NCBI GenBank assembly: GCA_008360975.2
Contig: CM039194.1
Span: 9,410,426-9,474,425 of the forward strand
Origin: Lichenostomus cassidix
Taxonomy: Eukaryota > Chordata > Aves > Passeriformes > Meliphagidae
Length of the DNA: 64,000 nucleotides
Direction of reading: 5' to 3'
This document shows positions 32,101-44,000 of this stretch, one piece after another (positions within the stretch are counted from its first letter, which is position 1; every line of letters starts with the position of its first letter). The position numbers were made by a program, and so were the translations under genes. The notes under the pieces are model-generated. The model was not told where the DNA came from. It saw nothing but the letters and a program-made list of their open reading frames with translations, and ran no database searches.

Positions 32101-35100
32101 TGGATGTTTGTAGTGAGCAAAAATACTGTTAAGTGTACAAATCGAGAATGTTGCGTTTATGCATGCATCTTGTAATGCCCAGTCTAATAAAAATCCTGAG
32201 ACTTGTACAAAGGGTTTCCCTTTGTGCTGTGCTCATATGAATTTCAAAAATTAAATTTGACGTTCCCTAGGGGACTCAGAATTACTATTTGCCTCCTCTC
32301 CTGAGCCCGTGTCTCCATTTCCAGATGTACCAGTGCACAAACAGTGTGGGTTGCCCAGAGAAACCTTTGTGTTCTAGTAAAAAGCTAACCAACAAAAAGC
32401 CCCATGGAACTGCTCAAAATATTGCTCACCAAACATACTCTGCCACTTCCAGGCATGTGCTTGGAGCTAAGAAGGGGTCTGGAGACAGTGCATACTGTTA
32501 AGTACAGGTTGAGTATCTAAATTATTGGCAGTTATTGAGCCTTGTTCTTAACAACACAAGTTAGTGTAGCTGCTTTTGTCCTTTTCTCCATGATTGGTTC
32601 CAGCCTTTCTTCCAAATAACAGAGAGGAGATGAAGCTCAGATTGAGGTGACCTAAAATCCCATAGAGAACAGCAGGCATGGCAAACCAGGCAAGGGGTCC
32701 AACTGTGTGGAGCTTGAAGGGTGCCCCATCTTGTGTGGGAAGATGCTTGGTCTATCCTGTTCTATTTTTCCAAACAATCTGTTTCTAGACTTGAAATACC
32801 TTGTTTGCAAAATAACATTTGAATTTTATGGTGCAATGTAAATTAGCAGCCTGCCAGTGCTAGCCCAGGTAAGTCTCCTGCTGAATTCAGTGCCATTGTG
32901 TAACATCTGAACTCTTCAACTATAAAAGTTGTCCAAACATTAAGACCCATGCTGACAGTGCAGTAGGAAAACTTCAGTTCAGTTGAGTGAAATGATTCCC
33001 TGACTAGATCTGCAGTAAATGGTCCTTAGTTTGCTTTGTTTCACATCTCTAGGTGTTTTTAGCTTCTGGCTTGGCCAAAAGACTGATAGGAAGACCTATC
33101 CAGATTCCTGATATCTCCGTCATGATTTCTCTGTTGCATGTTTGAATTGCTAAACTTGTTTTTAAAAAAACAAACTAAACCAAAAAATTTGACAGGATAG
33201 TGGAAGATGAAATGGTCATGAGACCAGATTCTTCTTCTCTTAATCCATCATAAAGCAAAGCCTTTCTTACCACTCTTTGATGTATTCTTAGGATCATAAA
33301 TGGCAGAGATTTAGAGGATTATCAGAGGCAGGATATGATTGCCCTTGGATGCTCAGCAGAGATCTTGGATATTAAACTGATAGTATGTGTAATCTTGGCC
33401 AAAAGACCAAGGAGAATTTGGTCTGAGCATTCCCTGTGTTATCAACAGCATGGATGGCATGTGAACTTCACTTTCATGTCTACAGAATGAAGTAATTCCT
33501 TCACATATGAGTAAAAACAAACACTGGGGGAAATAGTGTAACATTTTGTTCTGCTCCAGTCAGATCTGCTTCATCCAAAATGCTGTATGATGGGATAATG
33601 AACATCTCTGTTCTTCTACATCATACCTGCACTTTATAAAAGTCAGAGGGTTTGAGCAACTTTCAGAAGTGGAGTATTCACTTAAATTAATTCTGATTTG
33701 CTCTGGTTTACAATACCTTCGTGTCATGGGCTGGCGCTGGGCTATCGAGGATGATTCATTGCCCTCTGCCTTAGCAGAGAGCTCAGGTGCCTGAATTCAG
33801 AAGGTTGGAACTGGGGACTCCCTGCACCTTGTTACTGCTTTATTTTTACAGGGGTTTGTGTGATGGCTTTAATACAGTACAGCCAGGGGCTTGATTTGCT
33901 GGACCAAACATTAGCTTTAACAAGTCAAATTATCATTGTTCTTTCAGTTGTGCAGCCAAGAGAGTTTATTATTTTAAGTGCCTGATTACTTTAGCAGGTG
34001 CTCAGTTAATGGGGACTTCACTGTGTTATTTCGTGTTTTTAGGTAAGGTGCAAAAAGCTCATTTTAAAAAGCCATGTTTCTTGAAATAGCTATTTTATTT
34101 GGTGCAAACCTCCAAAGTGCAACCTTTATGTTCCATTTTTTAACACAAAGCACACAAAAAATGGCTGGGGAGGTGGAGAGCCACATTGAGATTATGACGT
34201 GGCTGGAAGATTTCTTCCATGTTCTAGTTCAGTCCTAAAACCAGGGATTATTTCCCTCTTTTTTCCTGGAAAATGTAAATCAGAGAAATACATTTTTTAA
34301 TAAATAAAATATTTCTGAGTCTGTGTTTATAAGTGCTAAGGGGCTTGGGGGAAAAAAGGAAAAATAAAAACATTTATTTTGAATATTTTTGTATGAAATG
34401 ATGCATCACAAATGCTACATAACCTTGTTCCAGGTTTGGTTGGGATTTAGGGTATCTATTTATTTTGCAGAAGTCTTTATAGTCAACTATAATTATATTT
34501 ATATACCTGTAAACAATTAAATATATTTTGTAATATGGTTGCATTGACATTGAAACTTTTATCACTCCCAGAAAGTTCTTATGCTGCATGAAGACATCTC
34601 CATGTTCTCTCACTTCTACTCCATCAAGTCTATAAATCTTTCTGGTAGAACAGGTGATTAATTTTGGTGTGAAGTCTGTTCATTGAATCACCAAGAATAT
34701 TATCTGCGTTCTGTTCATGAAAGCCATGTGCAATCACTTACTGGAATAAAAAGGAGAATAGGAAAAAAGATCCTCAGCATGGTGGCTGCTGGAAAAGTCA
34801 AGATGTGATGAAGAAGAAGGTAATACATGTAACATTTTTTATTATCACCAGTAAGAGAAAAAAGGCCTAAATTGAGCAGTTGTTAAAATCCTGATATAAA
34901 CAGGCTTAGGAAAGGTCGGGTTGAGGTTTGTTGTGCAAATTGCACACAAGGGTTTTCACATACTTAGTGAGCTTGAGAGGAAGAGGAGAGCAAAGCAAGG
35001 AGGAGGATTTAAGTGCAGCTCAGTGCTCTCTACCTTCCTCAAAGTTCCTTTCCTTGCACTGATCTGTGTCCATCGACCTTAGCAAAACACTTGAATTTGT

Positions 35101-38100
35101 TTTTCAAACCAGTTGAATCTCAGATGGGGCAAATGACACTTGCATCTGCTTTATGACTGTTAATGGTTTTAAGCTGAAAGGGAGTAGATTTCGGTTGGAT
35201 ATTAGGAAGAAATTCTTCCCTGTGAGGGTGATGAGACCCTGGCACAGACTGCCCAGAAAAGCTGTGGATGTCCCATTCCTGGAAGTGTTCCAGGTCATGT
35301 TGGATGAGGCTTGGAGCAACCTGGGGTAGTGGAAGATGTTCCTGCCTGTAGCAGGGCGTTAGAACTGGATGTTCTTTACCGTCTCTTCTAGCCCAAACTG
35401 TTCTGTCATTTTGATTCTGTGATGTCACAGCTTAGGTCACTGCTGAGCTGGGAAGATGAAGCCTTGAACTCAGATCCCTTTGGAGAGCTGCATCTGGAGC
35501 ATTGCAGAACTGTGTTGTGTCTGGTGCTGCACTGAGTGTAGAGGGTGCTGAGTGAGTGCAAACTTCCCCTTGCCACTAGCGAAGGGCTTTCCCTGAGACA
35601 GCATTCCTGAAATTGCCTTCTGTCATCTCCTGTGGCTCTTGACATTGTACTGGTACCTGTGTGAGAAACGTTCCCATCGAGGAGAGGCTGTGCCTCCCAG
35701 CTCCACTGCTCTCTGCCTCCATTTATTCTTCATGTTCTTCACATTGGTAAATCATATGACAATAAACAGAAATACCCTCAGTGAAGAGAGAAGGGGAAAC
35801 TGTTGTTTATCTGGTCAGGTGGTTTAGATTAGCGGTGATGCTGGTCTGTATTATGTTACTTTAAATCATAGTGTCCCAACAGGACATAAATTATGAAGAT
35901 TGTTACAGTATGTTTCATCCAATGTAAGATCAACAAATTGGAATAATTTTTTTAATAGGAAAATCAGTGCTTTGGCAAGGTTATTGTTGAAGAATTTAAT
36001 TTAACTTGAGCTTTGCTTGCATTATTTCTTAATATATAAAAACTATTTGCATAATGTACGAAGTATAAACATTTTTAGAATCAAAGGCAAGAATGCCTTT
36101 TCCAAGATTACATAGAGTGGCAAACTACTTAGAATAGATCAGTGTTTGTGCTTTTGCTGTCAAAAATGTTTGATATAGAGCTGGCAAGCTAGTTTCTTCA
36201 CCGACATAATTGTAAACAAGTGTTGGGAGACAGAAACAGCGTTCTTTGGAGAACATGGTGTAAAGGTTTGCACATTCTCTGCTGCACATCTAACACGGAG
36301 AGCAGTGTTTACAGCTGCAATAGGAATGTAAGTAGGTATCTTTTTTTAGAGTGTGAAGCAGCATTGAACTTTTGTGTAAATTATGTGCACAGATAAGGAT
36401 GGGGGATGCGAGTGGTCAGCTCTGGATTTTTAAAGAATATTGTAAACACAGAAAAGCATTGACAATTTAGTTGGAGTTGTGGGGGCTTTTACAGCTTCAA
36501 ATATTGCTGTGAAAACAGAAATGGCATCTCAGTCCATGCCAGTGTGTCTGTAGCATTATTCTTCCATCCTTTCCCCTCATTAGTATCCTTCAGAGTTAGG
36601 AGCACTGTTTTCCCCAGTCACAAGTGATGCTGGGGAATGGGAGGGTTGCCTCTGTTCACAATATTTGGCTGCTCAAGCTATTAAAGAGGAGAAAGGCAAA
36701 TTTCTACCAGTGGTTCATCAGGTGTTGTTCACCTTCAGACCCTGCTGGCTGTCCATGCCAGGATGGGGTGAGATGGAGGGAGTTGGGAATTCTAGGCACA
36801 ATGCTTGATCTGCCTTGTCATGACTTGAAGCCTCAGCAGAGACATGGGGGGCATGAGTAACCTGGGTTTAGCTCTCTTGTGGGGCATGGTTATTTGCATT
36901 CTTAATTACTGTCCTTCTGTTCTTGGATTGATATTAAAAAGCAGAGGAGCAATGAAAAGGTGTTCACCTGATTTATGTTGTGTATGAATCCAGACACAGC
37001 AAAAAAAAAAAAAGGAAAATATCTAATACCATGTGGATCCAGCGTCCCTGAGGATGGTTCAGGCAGATTGATGATGCCAACAGGGAAGAATCCCAAAATG
37101 AGCACATGGCTTTGGGAATGAATACCCGTCTTCCTGTGCTGCCATCACTTCCTAAATACTAGTTGAATTTCTCTTTTTTTGTGTTTTAACTATGTTGTCA
37201 TTTTCATATAAGGAGTGGTAGCTTTGTGATGTGATTTATACATGTTTATACAATAAAAGTATTTAGCAATGGAGCAAATAGAATCAAAATAAAGCAAACT
37301 CTAATTTTTTTGTGAGAGCACAAGAGAAAATGTCGTGACAGCCCTTGTGACTAGCATCTAATCCTGACTTAAAATAGCTTGACGTTGAAAAGCTTTTTCC
37401 TTTTATCTACTGGCTTGTAGCTCACTGTTAGGTAGTAATGTCAGCTGGATATGTAAAAGCTTCTGGAGTTTGGGAGTGAACCTTAATGATTTGATTTTAT
37501 TGTTACAAGTGTCAAACTGCTAAGGAGAACTTGTGCTGTACCCTGGGTACTTTTTACTCGGGTGAGTGGAGAGCAAACGTGTGAGGTGTAGTCATCTCCT
37601 GTGTGACAGTGTCACTGTAACCTGAGTAATGTATTAATTTCCCACTGATAAATGGTACAGATGCAGCCTGGGTGGGTGGGGAAGGGAAGACAGGTAGCCC
37701 TCGCACTGCAGAAGGTCAGGGTTAATGCTACCTCCAGCGTTATAATGACAGATGGGAGGCAGAAACCATAATGTACTTGTGATTAACACATGCTTTCCTT
37801 GGCCGGCCGGCCGGGGGATTTAAGAAGCCCGAGTGCACACTTCATTTTAAAACAAACAAATAAAAAGTGTGCGTGGTTATATTGTTGAGCCTTTCAGCTG
37901 TTTTTCTCAAATATCTGCACTTTGGAGTCAAGTACTGTCAGCTGCTTTCTTCTGGAGATGCACGGGGGTGATCCATCACGGGGGACTTGTGGTGGGTGAT
38001 GTATGAGCACGACACAACGACCTGTAGGCCTTTGATGTGTAACTCATCAAGATAATGTTGGCAAGCATTGTACAAAAGCAGCGTGTTTAAAAAGTATTAA

Positions 38101-41100
38101 GATGAATGGATTCCTTGCTTAAGAAGTGTGAAAGGAAGAATAATAGCAGATTAGCTCCGGGATCCCGCGGTTCTCCTGGAGCCGTGCAGCGCTGTGCAGT
38201 GCAGAGGGGCAGATGGAATTTCATCTTTCCTCCCACTTCTGACAGCAAAGTGTCTAGCCCTGGTTTTCTCATTCTCAGGAAACAAAAGTAATGCTCAGTC
38301 TTATTTTGTGATAATGGATTTTATTACTTTTAAGAGCAGCTTGGCCAGTCACAAAACATTCTAAGATAGCTGAATTATTTTTCCCACTTTTTTAGTTTAA
38401 CTTGTTCTTCTAATAGTAGCCCTGATTTTTGTCTCATGGAGGCATATTACAGCTGCTAGCATTTAGCAAACATATTAGATATGATGTTACGACTGAATTA
38501 GTTTTTAGTTCCTTCTTTCGTGACTTTAAAAGACATGAGGGGAAGAGATGTATCAGCACACCCAAGGCATCTTATCCGTGCAGGATTGCTTCACTCCTTA
38601 CTTCTATTGCTCTTCATGGCTCCTTACAGGGACTCTGCACTCTGCCACCCCTTGGGTGATGTGATTTACTTATGTGGAGTTCCGTGTATGTCTGGATACT
38701 ATTTTAGCCCAAATGTCCTAAAAGGGTTAGGTTGAAAATATGTCTAATATGCCTGTTACTGAAATACCAGAATACTTCATAATATTAAATATATCAAAGT
38801 CTCTTTTAATACTTCTTTATGGCTTCTAGAAAATACACAAAACCTTTCTTTTTCCTGTCTTTTTATTTTTGAAGGAAAAGATCAGAAAAAGTTCTTGTTA
38901 GGGGCCGAGGGACTGCAGATCCCTGTTATTAATGCAGTGAAAGTCAAGGCTGTGTTGGGTCTCACTGTCATGAGTGAAGTGCTTGTTCCACTTTCATCAA
39001 GAAATGTGTGATGGTCTGATAAACTCTGCCCACCAGTGCAGTCTTGACAATGATCTTGCACTGCAGACTGCATAATAATTTTCATTATTTTTAATTAAAG
39101 TTGAAGAAGTGCAGACTCCCACTCAAATTAAGGTTGGTTGTGTTGCCGGAATGCGGTAATTACTTTAATTGATCACAAGATAGTTTCCTTGATCACCAAT
39201 TAGACCAAATTACCGATCAAGTTTCAAGACGTGAAGAAATGTCCAAACTGATTTTGTATAATAGTGTTTTCATATCTAATCAAACCTAAATATCTCTTCC
39301 TTCCAGGGCCAGTTGTATTTTCCCAAAGAAAGGTTAAGGCTCTACAAATATAAAGGTGATTCATAAACAATAGCGTTCCAATTCATTTAATTAGCAAAGG
39401 AAGTATTTAGGACCTTAATGGAGATTGCATTGGTGAAATTGCTCAGTAGAACCATAGCTCATTTTCTTAGTGAGAGATACTTTTTGTGTGTAATTAAAAT
39501 AAACTAAAATGCAAGGAGTAAGTTGCTGTGGATAATGTGCAATGAGGGAGAACGTCCCTAAGCAGAGCAGGACATGCATGGAGGTGGGCAGGCTTTGTCC
39601 TTCACTGTGACATTGGATTGCCCTGGTTGGGACAGCTGTGGGCAGCTGGAGCAACAAGCAGCAGGATGTGTCCTGGGGAGAGTCCTTTGAGCTGGAATTT
39701 ATTCCTTTTCATGAGTCGGACAGCCTCAAGTTGAGCAGTCTCTGGTAGGATGAACAGTTTAAGACTGATGTCCTTTTTATCCAGCTGGAGACTCTACTGT
39801 CTGCAGGGAAGAGGTAGTGGGATAGCATGTTGGTGCACTGACTGGGGGGATTTGGTGGTCTACTGATGAAGAGGATTTGCCATCTGAAGTGTGGAGGAAG
39901 GTCTACAGAGAAGATTAATTTTTTAGAGTTGTTTGCTTGAGTAATTCTGTGTGCCTTCGCTGGAGTGACAATTATTGCTGCACCATCAGTGACTGTGTTT
40001 GCAGTGTGACCTGAGTCTGTACAGGGGTGGGTAAGTTCCTGGGATGAACAGACAGACACCAGTAGGGAATACACAGACCTGGTGGGGGGGGTTATAAATT
40101 TATTTTTGTTTTTTCCTTTGATAGTTGTTTCTATAAAGGTAATTTGGTTGCAGAGACATCACTATTTTAAACTTTTGGGGACATTTCTGTGTATAGATTG
40201 CTGTGTTGGAAATAGCATTCTTATTAAACCTGTGGGCACTCTAAAAACATTTAAATCAACACTATTAATGGAGAAGTTTTCCAAATCATTGCTAACATCT
40301 GATGCACAACTTGCAGCTTTCTACTTCAAAGCGTGCTGCTGAAACATGGACAAATTTTTAAAAGTAATTGTTCACTCAAAGTAAAACTAAACCAAGCAAG
40401 AGCTTCAAGGGAAGTTAGATTCTTCTGAATTTTCGAATGCTCTTGGGTCAAAGAAAAAAAGCTTTTTAATTGCTGACAGTTTGGTGATTTCCAAATGACA
40501 AACCTCATTGGAATGATTTTCTCTGATTATAACGTTTGCATTCATTTGACTGGCAAAGCGACCAACAAAGTCATTCTTCATCCAGGCACCAATTCTTTTT
40601 TTTTCCTTAAAGGTTTTTGCAATTTGTGAGAGGGAAAAAGACTTGAAACTATTATCAACTATTATATGTTATTCATTGACCACATGTTTGTTTGAAATGG
40701 CCATCGCTTAGTGGAATGCAGGCTATATGCATTCTCTTCCATAAATTAGCACTAAAAACCTACCTAAATCAGGTATGGTTTTGTGGAGCTTGTTGTATTA
40801 TAATCTGAACCAGACTGTAACGTGGATGCTCCTCCAGCTTTGCATGTTAATTCAGGACCTGAACCCAATGGATGGAGGTTTGTATCAACAAAGCCTGCTG
40901 CTGAGAGGCGTCCTGCTCATGCTCCCAGGCCCTTCGGGCCCCGCTGCATAATTACAGTCTTGATTTGCATGGACATTCCAATTTTCTTTACAATGCAGTG
41001 ATTTGCTCCTAAGTATTTTGGCAAGGACCTGCTATTATTTTCCTTTTGAGCCTGTGATAAAACCTGTGTCCTGGGGGAGCATGCTGTGCAGAATGTAGGG

Positions 41101-43260
41101 GCAGAGGATTGGAAAACCTATTTTAACTCATTTGAAGGGAAAATATATCTCATAAAGCAGAGTGGCATACCCACCTGCTGCCTTTTTCTCCCCAGTAAAA
41201 TAAATAGCAAAATGGTTAAATTGAGGGATGTGTTTCTGGAAGCAGTGTTGGTAATACTGTGGCACGGTGTTTAATTAGAGATGGCACACTTCTAAGATGC
41301 AGTAAGGGATGGGGGACTTGGGATGGATATTTAAAATCCCTGTTGATGCCAGAGGTAAAATCATTGCTGTTGTGCAATAGCTTTGAGTCCCAGGGTAAGT
41401 CACATTGAGCAGAGTGATTTACCAGGGTCTGCAGGGGATCATTTCAGCCCTATTGGGAAATGCATCAGTGGCATGACAAGTTGAAATGCTTTAGCACACA
41501 CAGCCCAGGGTGCAGCCATCTGGGGCATCTTGAGGAGATTTTGAGATTTTTGGAGAGAATCTTGCCAATCCATTTGCAATGCTGGCAGGTGGAGGAGTAT
41601 TTTCCTCTTTGCCCTCTCTTTCCTTAGGCTTTTGGATTTATGACACGTGTTGCTCTACAAGCAGAGAAGATGAATCACCACCCAGAATGGTTTAATGTCT
41701 ACAGCAAGGTAAGGTGTCCACCAGCCCTAGTTACTCACACAGCAGTGGAGTTAAGGAGGCCAAACCACTGGCCCATTCTCTCTGCCTTTATTTGTAGCTT
41801 GTCTACAAAATAAGGGAATGGGAAGTTTCTCTATAAAGAGATTTGAGATTTTAAAGAAATGCTGAGATTTGCAGTGGTGAGGAATCAAGAATGAAGCTCT
41901 TTGCTCTTGCTGCGAGCTGTATTTTTGGGGCTTGTGGCTTCACCTCTCTGGCTGAGATCTAAAAATAAAACAAGCCTTTAAACTCTTATTAGCCAACCTG
42001 AATAAATTACTGTTTTGAAACTACTCACCAGCTCTCATTCCTTTCTGTGCAGCAGGTCGGGAACTCAGCGGTGTAGGGTAGCAGACTGTTGGTATCTAAA
42101 TGGGAGCCTGGCAGTCTCAATTTAGGTTTGATTTTTTAAAAATTGTAGGCTCCTATGTCTCAACATAGCAGCTTATAAAATTTGTTTATAATATTACCTA
42201 ACTGATGGTGGTCCCATATTTACAAGGGTTACAAGGATTACTGCAACCCTCGAATGAAAGGTGCTGTGTGAAGGGAGAAATTATTGCTCTCCCTTCAGTT
42301 TTATTTTCTAATACTTCTCATTGCATTGTACTGCATTGTTTGTTAGCATTTAGTGTATATATATATATATGCAATCCCACTAAAAATATACTAAAAGAAA
42401 AGACATTTGGACAAGCAGCCTGCAGCTCAGACCATCATCCCCAGATCAGGACATCCCATCCCTCCCTGCAACTGAGGCTCCCAGCACAGACTCCTGCTCA
42501 TCAGCCCTTCAGGTCACCCTGTTTAAGGGACATTAAATGGTCACTGGGCAAAATCCTGATCACCACTCTTCCTGACTTTCTTGGATTTCCAGAATATTCA
42601 GATTTTGTCTTTTCTGTCATCCCAAAATCTCACTCAAAGGCAAGACAAAACAATGCCCAACTTGTCATCTTGCTCAGTCTACGCAGACCTGTGAGACAGC
42701 TGTTTTTTTGGTTTTTTTAAATGATTTAAAATTAATCTGCAACAAGTTTAACAATTTTTTCACCTTTGGGGTGCTGGTTTTTAACAAAACATGTGAGCCC
42801 TTGACCCAGCTCTTGGCAGCTTGGTCACTGGCCCAAGTTCTTCATGAAACTGATCCATGGAATTTAAATGTAAAGAGTGAGTGATTTAATCGGACACCTC
42901 TTCTTGGATGAAAGCCAAGAATGCAAAGCCTGTGTTATTCTGCAAAGGGGCTCATTTTGGTGAGATTCCAGGCTCTGTAAATCCTCCTCACCTACAACGT
43001 CTTCTGGTTTACATGAGCAGGGAGGGTCCAGCTTGGTGCTTGCCAGGAGCACCGAGCAAAACCAGCTCACTATGGAGACACACAGCGTTCCCAGTGAATG
43101 CTGTTCAGCCTACGTGTCAGAGATTAAAATGCCTTTGTAACCTCTTTCTTTTCCTTTGTGACAGGTTCAGATAACTCTGATTTCCCACGACTGCGGTGGG
43201 CTGACCAAGAGAGATGTGAAGCTGGCTCAGTTTATTGACAAAGCTGCTGCCTCAGTTTAA
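20093..43260 (+). CDS. PCBD2: pterin-4a-carbinolamine dehydratase 2 / DCoH2 (130 aa, four exons)
   Basis: Exons are 20093-20176, 22938-23069, 41628-41708 and 43165-43260, all phase 0 with GT-AG introns. The product is 130 aa, the same length as human PCBD2. Residues 1-28 form an arginine/alanine-rich segment without acidic residues, consistent with a mitochondrial presequence. From about residue 29 the DCoH fold follows: [29 protein letters not shown], then [12 protein letters not shown] and [20 protein letters not shown]. The three histidines of the dehydratase site are present (H89, H90, H107). The family enzyme dehydrates 4a-hydroxytetrahydrobiopterin to quinonoid dihydrobiopterin (EC 4.2.1.96), regenerating BH4. 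DCoH proteins also bind the HNF1 dimerisation domain as coactivators. Paralogue PCBD1 is excluded by the N-terminal extension and by synteny after TXNDC15. A second in-frame ATG is the last codon of exon 1. Confidence 0.97.
20285..20650 (+). mobile_element. CR1 LINE fragment (sense, 3' end intact)
   Basis: It runs from 'ctggggctgcgcagcctggag', through 'gctccggggagacctg', the AGAAATTCTTGCC and 'ctggcacaggctgcccagagaggctgtgg' blocks, to 'ggtcccttccaacccaaatgattttgtgattct', the CR1 3' terminus. It is 5'-truncated and non-coding. It begins about 110 bp into PCBD2 intron 1. Confidence 0.92.
21810..21823 (-). promoter_or_regulatory. CTCF-like core motif
   Basis: On the minus strand this reads CCACCAGATGGGGC. 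It matches the common CTCF core CCASYAGRKGGCRS at 13 of 14 positions (G for C at position 12). It lies in PCBD2 intron 1. Occupancy cannot be judged from sequence. Confidence 0.35.
22938..23069 (+). CDS. PCBD2: PCBD2 coding exon 2
   Basis: The acceptor is CCCCTCAATAG|TCCTCC and the donor TTAATCAG|GTAATG. It encodes 44 residues, from [13 protein letters not shown] to FNFKNFNQ. This acceptor is preferred over one 9 nt downstream because it reproduces the SSGTHRLTAEER spacing of the mammalian protein. Confidence 0.93.
29764..30012 (-). mobile_element. CR1 LINE fragment in PCBD2 intron 2
   Basis: Antisense CR1 3' region: the tail remnant CACAGAATCCTACAATGGTT, then GGGCTGGAAGGGATCTCAAA, 'gcagggacaccttccactatgccagg', 'ttggacacttccagggatggagc' and 'cctcaccaccctcacagggagg'. 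Several overlapping 88-135-codon frames here are repeat-derived, not genes. Confidence 0.92.
31370..31570. promoter_or_regulatory. intronic CpG-dense island (orphan CpG island candidate)
   Basis: Roughly 200 bp with some fifteen CpGs (for example GTCGCGGGCCGGCG, CCGCTCGCCGCTCC and GCGTGACGAAG) sits inside otherwise CpG-poor, AT-rich PCBD2 intron 2. No repeat family is recognised. It may be an enhancer, an unannotated alternative or non-coding RNA promoter, or a conserved element. Confidence 0.45.
35165..35424 (+). mobile_element. CR1 LINE fragment in PCBD2 intron 2 (sense)
   Basis: Sense CR1 3' region: GGATATTAGGAAGAAATTCT, 'cctgtgagggtgatgagaccctggcacag', GCCCAGAAAAGCTGTGGATG, 'gagcaacctggggtagtggaagatg', ending 'ttgattctgtgatg'. 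It is 5'-truncated and diverged. Confidence 0.92.
36212..36448. promoter_or_regulatory. forkhead-motif cluster
   Basis: Three exact GTAAACA/TGTTTAC forkhead cores lie within 240 bp: 36212-36218 (+), 36306-36312 (-) and 36442-36448 (+). The middle one abuts a CAGCTG E-box (TGTTTACAGCTG). This is motif evidence only. Confidence 0.3.
37797..37816. repeat. (GGCC) palindromic run
   Basis: Three to four GGCC units (TTGGCCGGCCGGCCGGGGG) form a self-complementary GC island within an AT-rich stretch of PCBD2 intron 2. Confidence 0.7.
39060..39240. promoter_or_regulatory. AT-rich homeodomain-motif island (candidate conserved element)
   Basis: A dense series of TAAT/ATTA cores (GCATAATAATTTTCATTA, TTTTTAATTAAAG, GGTAATTACTTTAATTGATC, CCAATTAGACCAAATTACC) is interleaved with non-repetitive sequence. 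The organisation resembles a developmental enhancer. It lies in PCBD2 intron 2. Confidence 0.3.
40830..41040. promoter_or_regulatory. octamer/homeodomain island (candidate conserved element)
   Basis: It contains TTTGCATGTTAATTCAGG, TGCATAATTACAG and a POU octamer-type ATTTGCAT (TTGATTTGCATGGAC) within about 140 bp, and is free of recognised repeats. Inferred enhancer only; about 0.6 kb upstream of PCBD2 exon 3. Confidence 0.3.
41628..41708 (+). CDS. PCBD2: PCBD2 coding exon 3 (active-site HH)
   Basis: The acceptor is CTTTCCTTAG|GCTTTT and the donor AGCAAG|GTAAGG. It encodes 27 residues, [20 protein letters not shown] plus WFNVYSK, containing two of the three catalytic histidines. Confidence 0.96.
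41709..43164 (+). other. PCBD2: PCBD2 intron 3
   Basis: 1.46-kb GT-AG intron with a short (TA)n run near 42355-42370. I see nothing else in it. The 171-codon frame at 42205-42720 has no recognisable similarity. Confidence 0.85.
42355..42370. repeat. (TA)8 microsatellite
   Basis: A short perfect TA dinucleotide run (GTATATATATATATATGC) in PCBD2 intron 3. Confidence 0.8.
43165..43260 (+). CDS. PCBD2: PCBD2 coding exon 4 (C-terminus)
   Basis: The acceptor is CCTTTGTGACAG|GTTCAG. It encodes residues 100-130, [20 protein letters not shown] onward, with the third catalytic histidine (H107). The end is AAASV, as in human, and the stop is TAA at 43258-43260. Confidence 0.96.
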   Translation, partial: VQITLISHDCGGLTKRDVKLAQFIDKAAASV

Positions 43261-43479
43261 CCAGGATGTCAATAGCTTTAATACATTGTCCACCAATATT
43301 TTGTGTTTAAATGGTATCCCTCTTCCCTTGTAACCCTGATTTCAAAACTCCCTAGAGGCAAGATATTTTATAAAAAGAGTGGCTTTGCTTTTCTGACCTT
43401 CAAGACTGTAGTCTTGAGATCCCTATGCTTGTCCTTTCCCATTGCTGGCTCTGCAGGAGGATGTAACAGATAAACCAGC

Positions 43480-43485
43480 AATAAA
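43480..43485 (+). terminator. PCBD2: probable poly(A) signal of PCBD2
   Basis: AATAAA in CCAGCAATAAATAAG, 220 nt after the stop. It is the first canonical signal and implies a short 3' UTR. Further AATAAA hexamers occur near 44991 and 45137 and could mark longer isoforms. Confidence 0.55.
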
Positions 43486-43867
43486 TAAGTTTTGAACAAC
43501 CCTTTTTTAGAAAGTAAACTGAACTGGAATGAAACCAGGAGCCTACCCATGTGTGTTGGTGTTCCCAAGCCCACAGGAATTGGTGTCAGCTGCCATGTAA
43601 GCTTGCCCCATGCCTGGCTGCTTTCCTCCTATAGATTTGTACATCTCTGTATTTCAAACAGTGTAAGAGCAGCCCAGCCAGGTCAGTTGCCTGTGGCTTG
43701 GTACCACCGTCTCTGCCAGTGACCAGTGACGAGTGCAAGAGACACAGGAGAGCAGAGCAAGCTGCTGCTGGTGTATCCTTGGAGTTGCAGCTCAACTGGC
43801 AGGAACAGCTGTATCCAGTGTTGCTGCTTGAGAGCCTTTCCCTGTCTGAGAGCATAAAATCATGTAG

Positions 43868-44000
43868 CCACAGACTGGTTTGGGTTGGAAGGAACCTTAA
43901 AGCTCATCTCATTTCTACCCCCTCCTGTGGGCAGGGTCACCTTCCACTAGACCAGTTTGCTCCAAGCCCCATCCAGCCCAGCTTGGACATTCCCAGGTGC
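43868..44000 (-). mobile_element. short CR1 LINE fragment
   Basis: Antisense CR1 3' end: CTGGTTTGGGTTGGAAGGAA, 'ccttaaagctcatctc', 'gcagggtcaccttccactagaccag', 'tgctccaagccccatccagcc'. Only ~130 bp survive. Confidence 0.88.

Larger units (their letters stand above)
23070..41627 (+). other. PCBD2: PCBD2 intron 2 (18.6 kb)
   Basis: Very long GT-AG intron and mostly unique AT-rich sequence. It contains two CR1 fragments (29764-30010 and 35165-35424), a CpG-dense island near 31370-31560, a forkhead-motif cluster near 36210-36450, and AT-rich homeodomain-motif islands near 39060-39240 and 40830-41040. It also has a GGCC palindrome at 37801 and poly-A/T runs near 24766, 25757, 27414 and 36998. No protein-coding exon is credible between the two PCBD2 exons. 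Confidence 0.85.
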
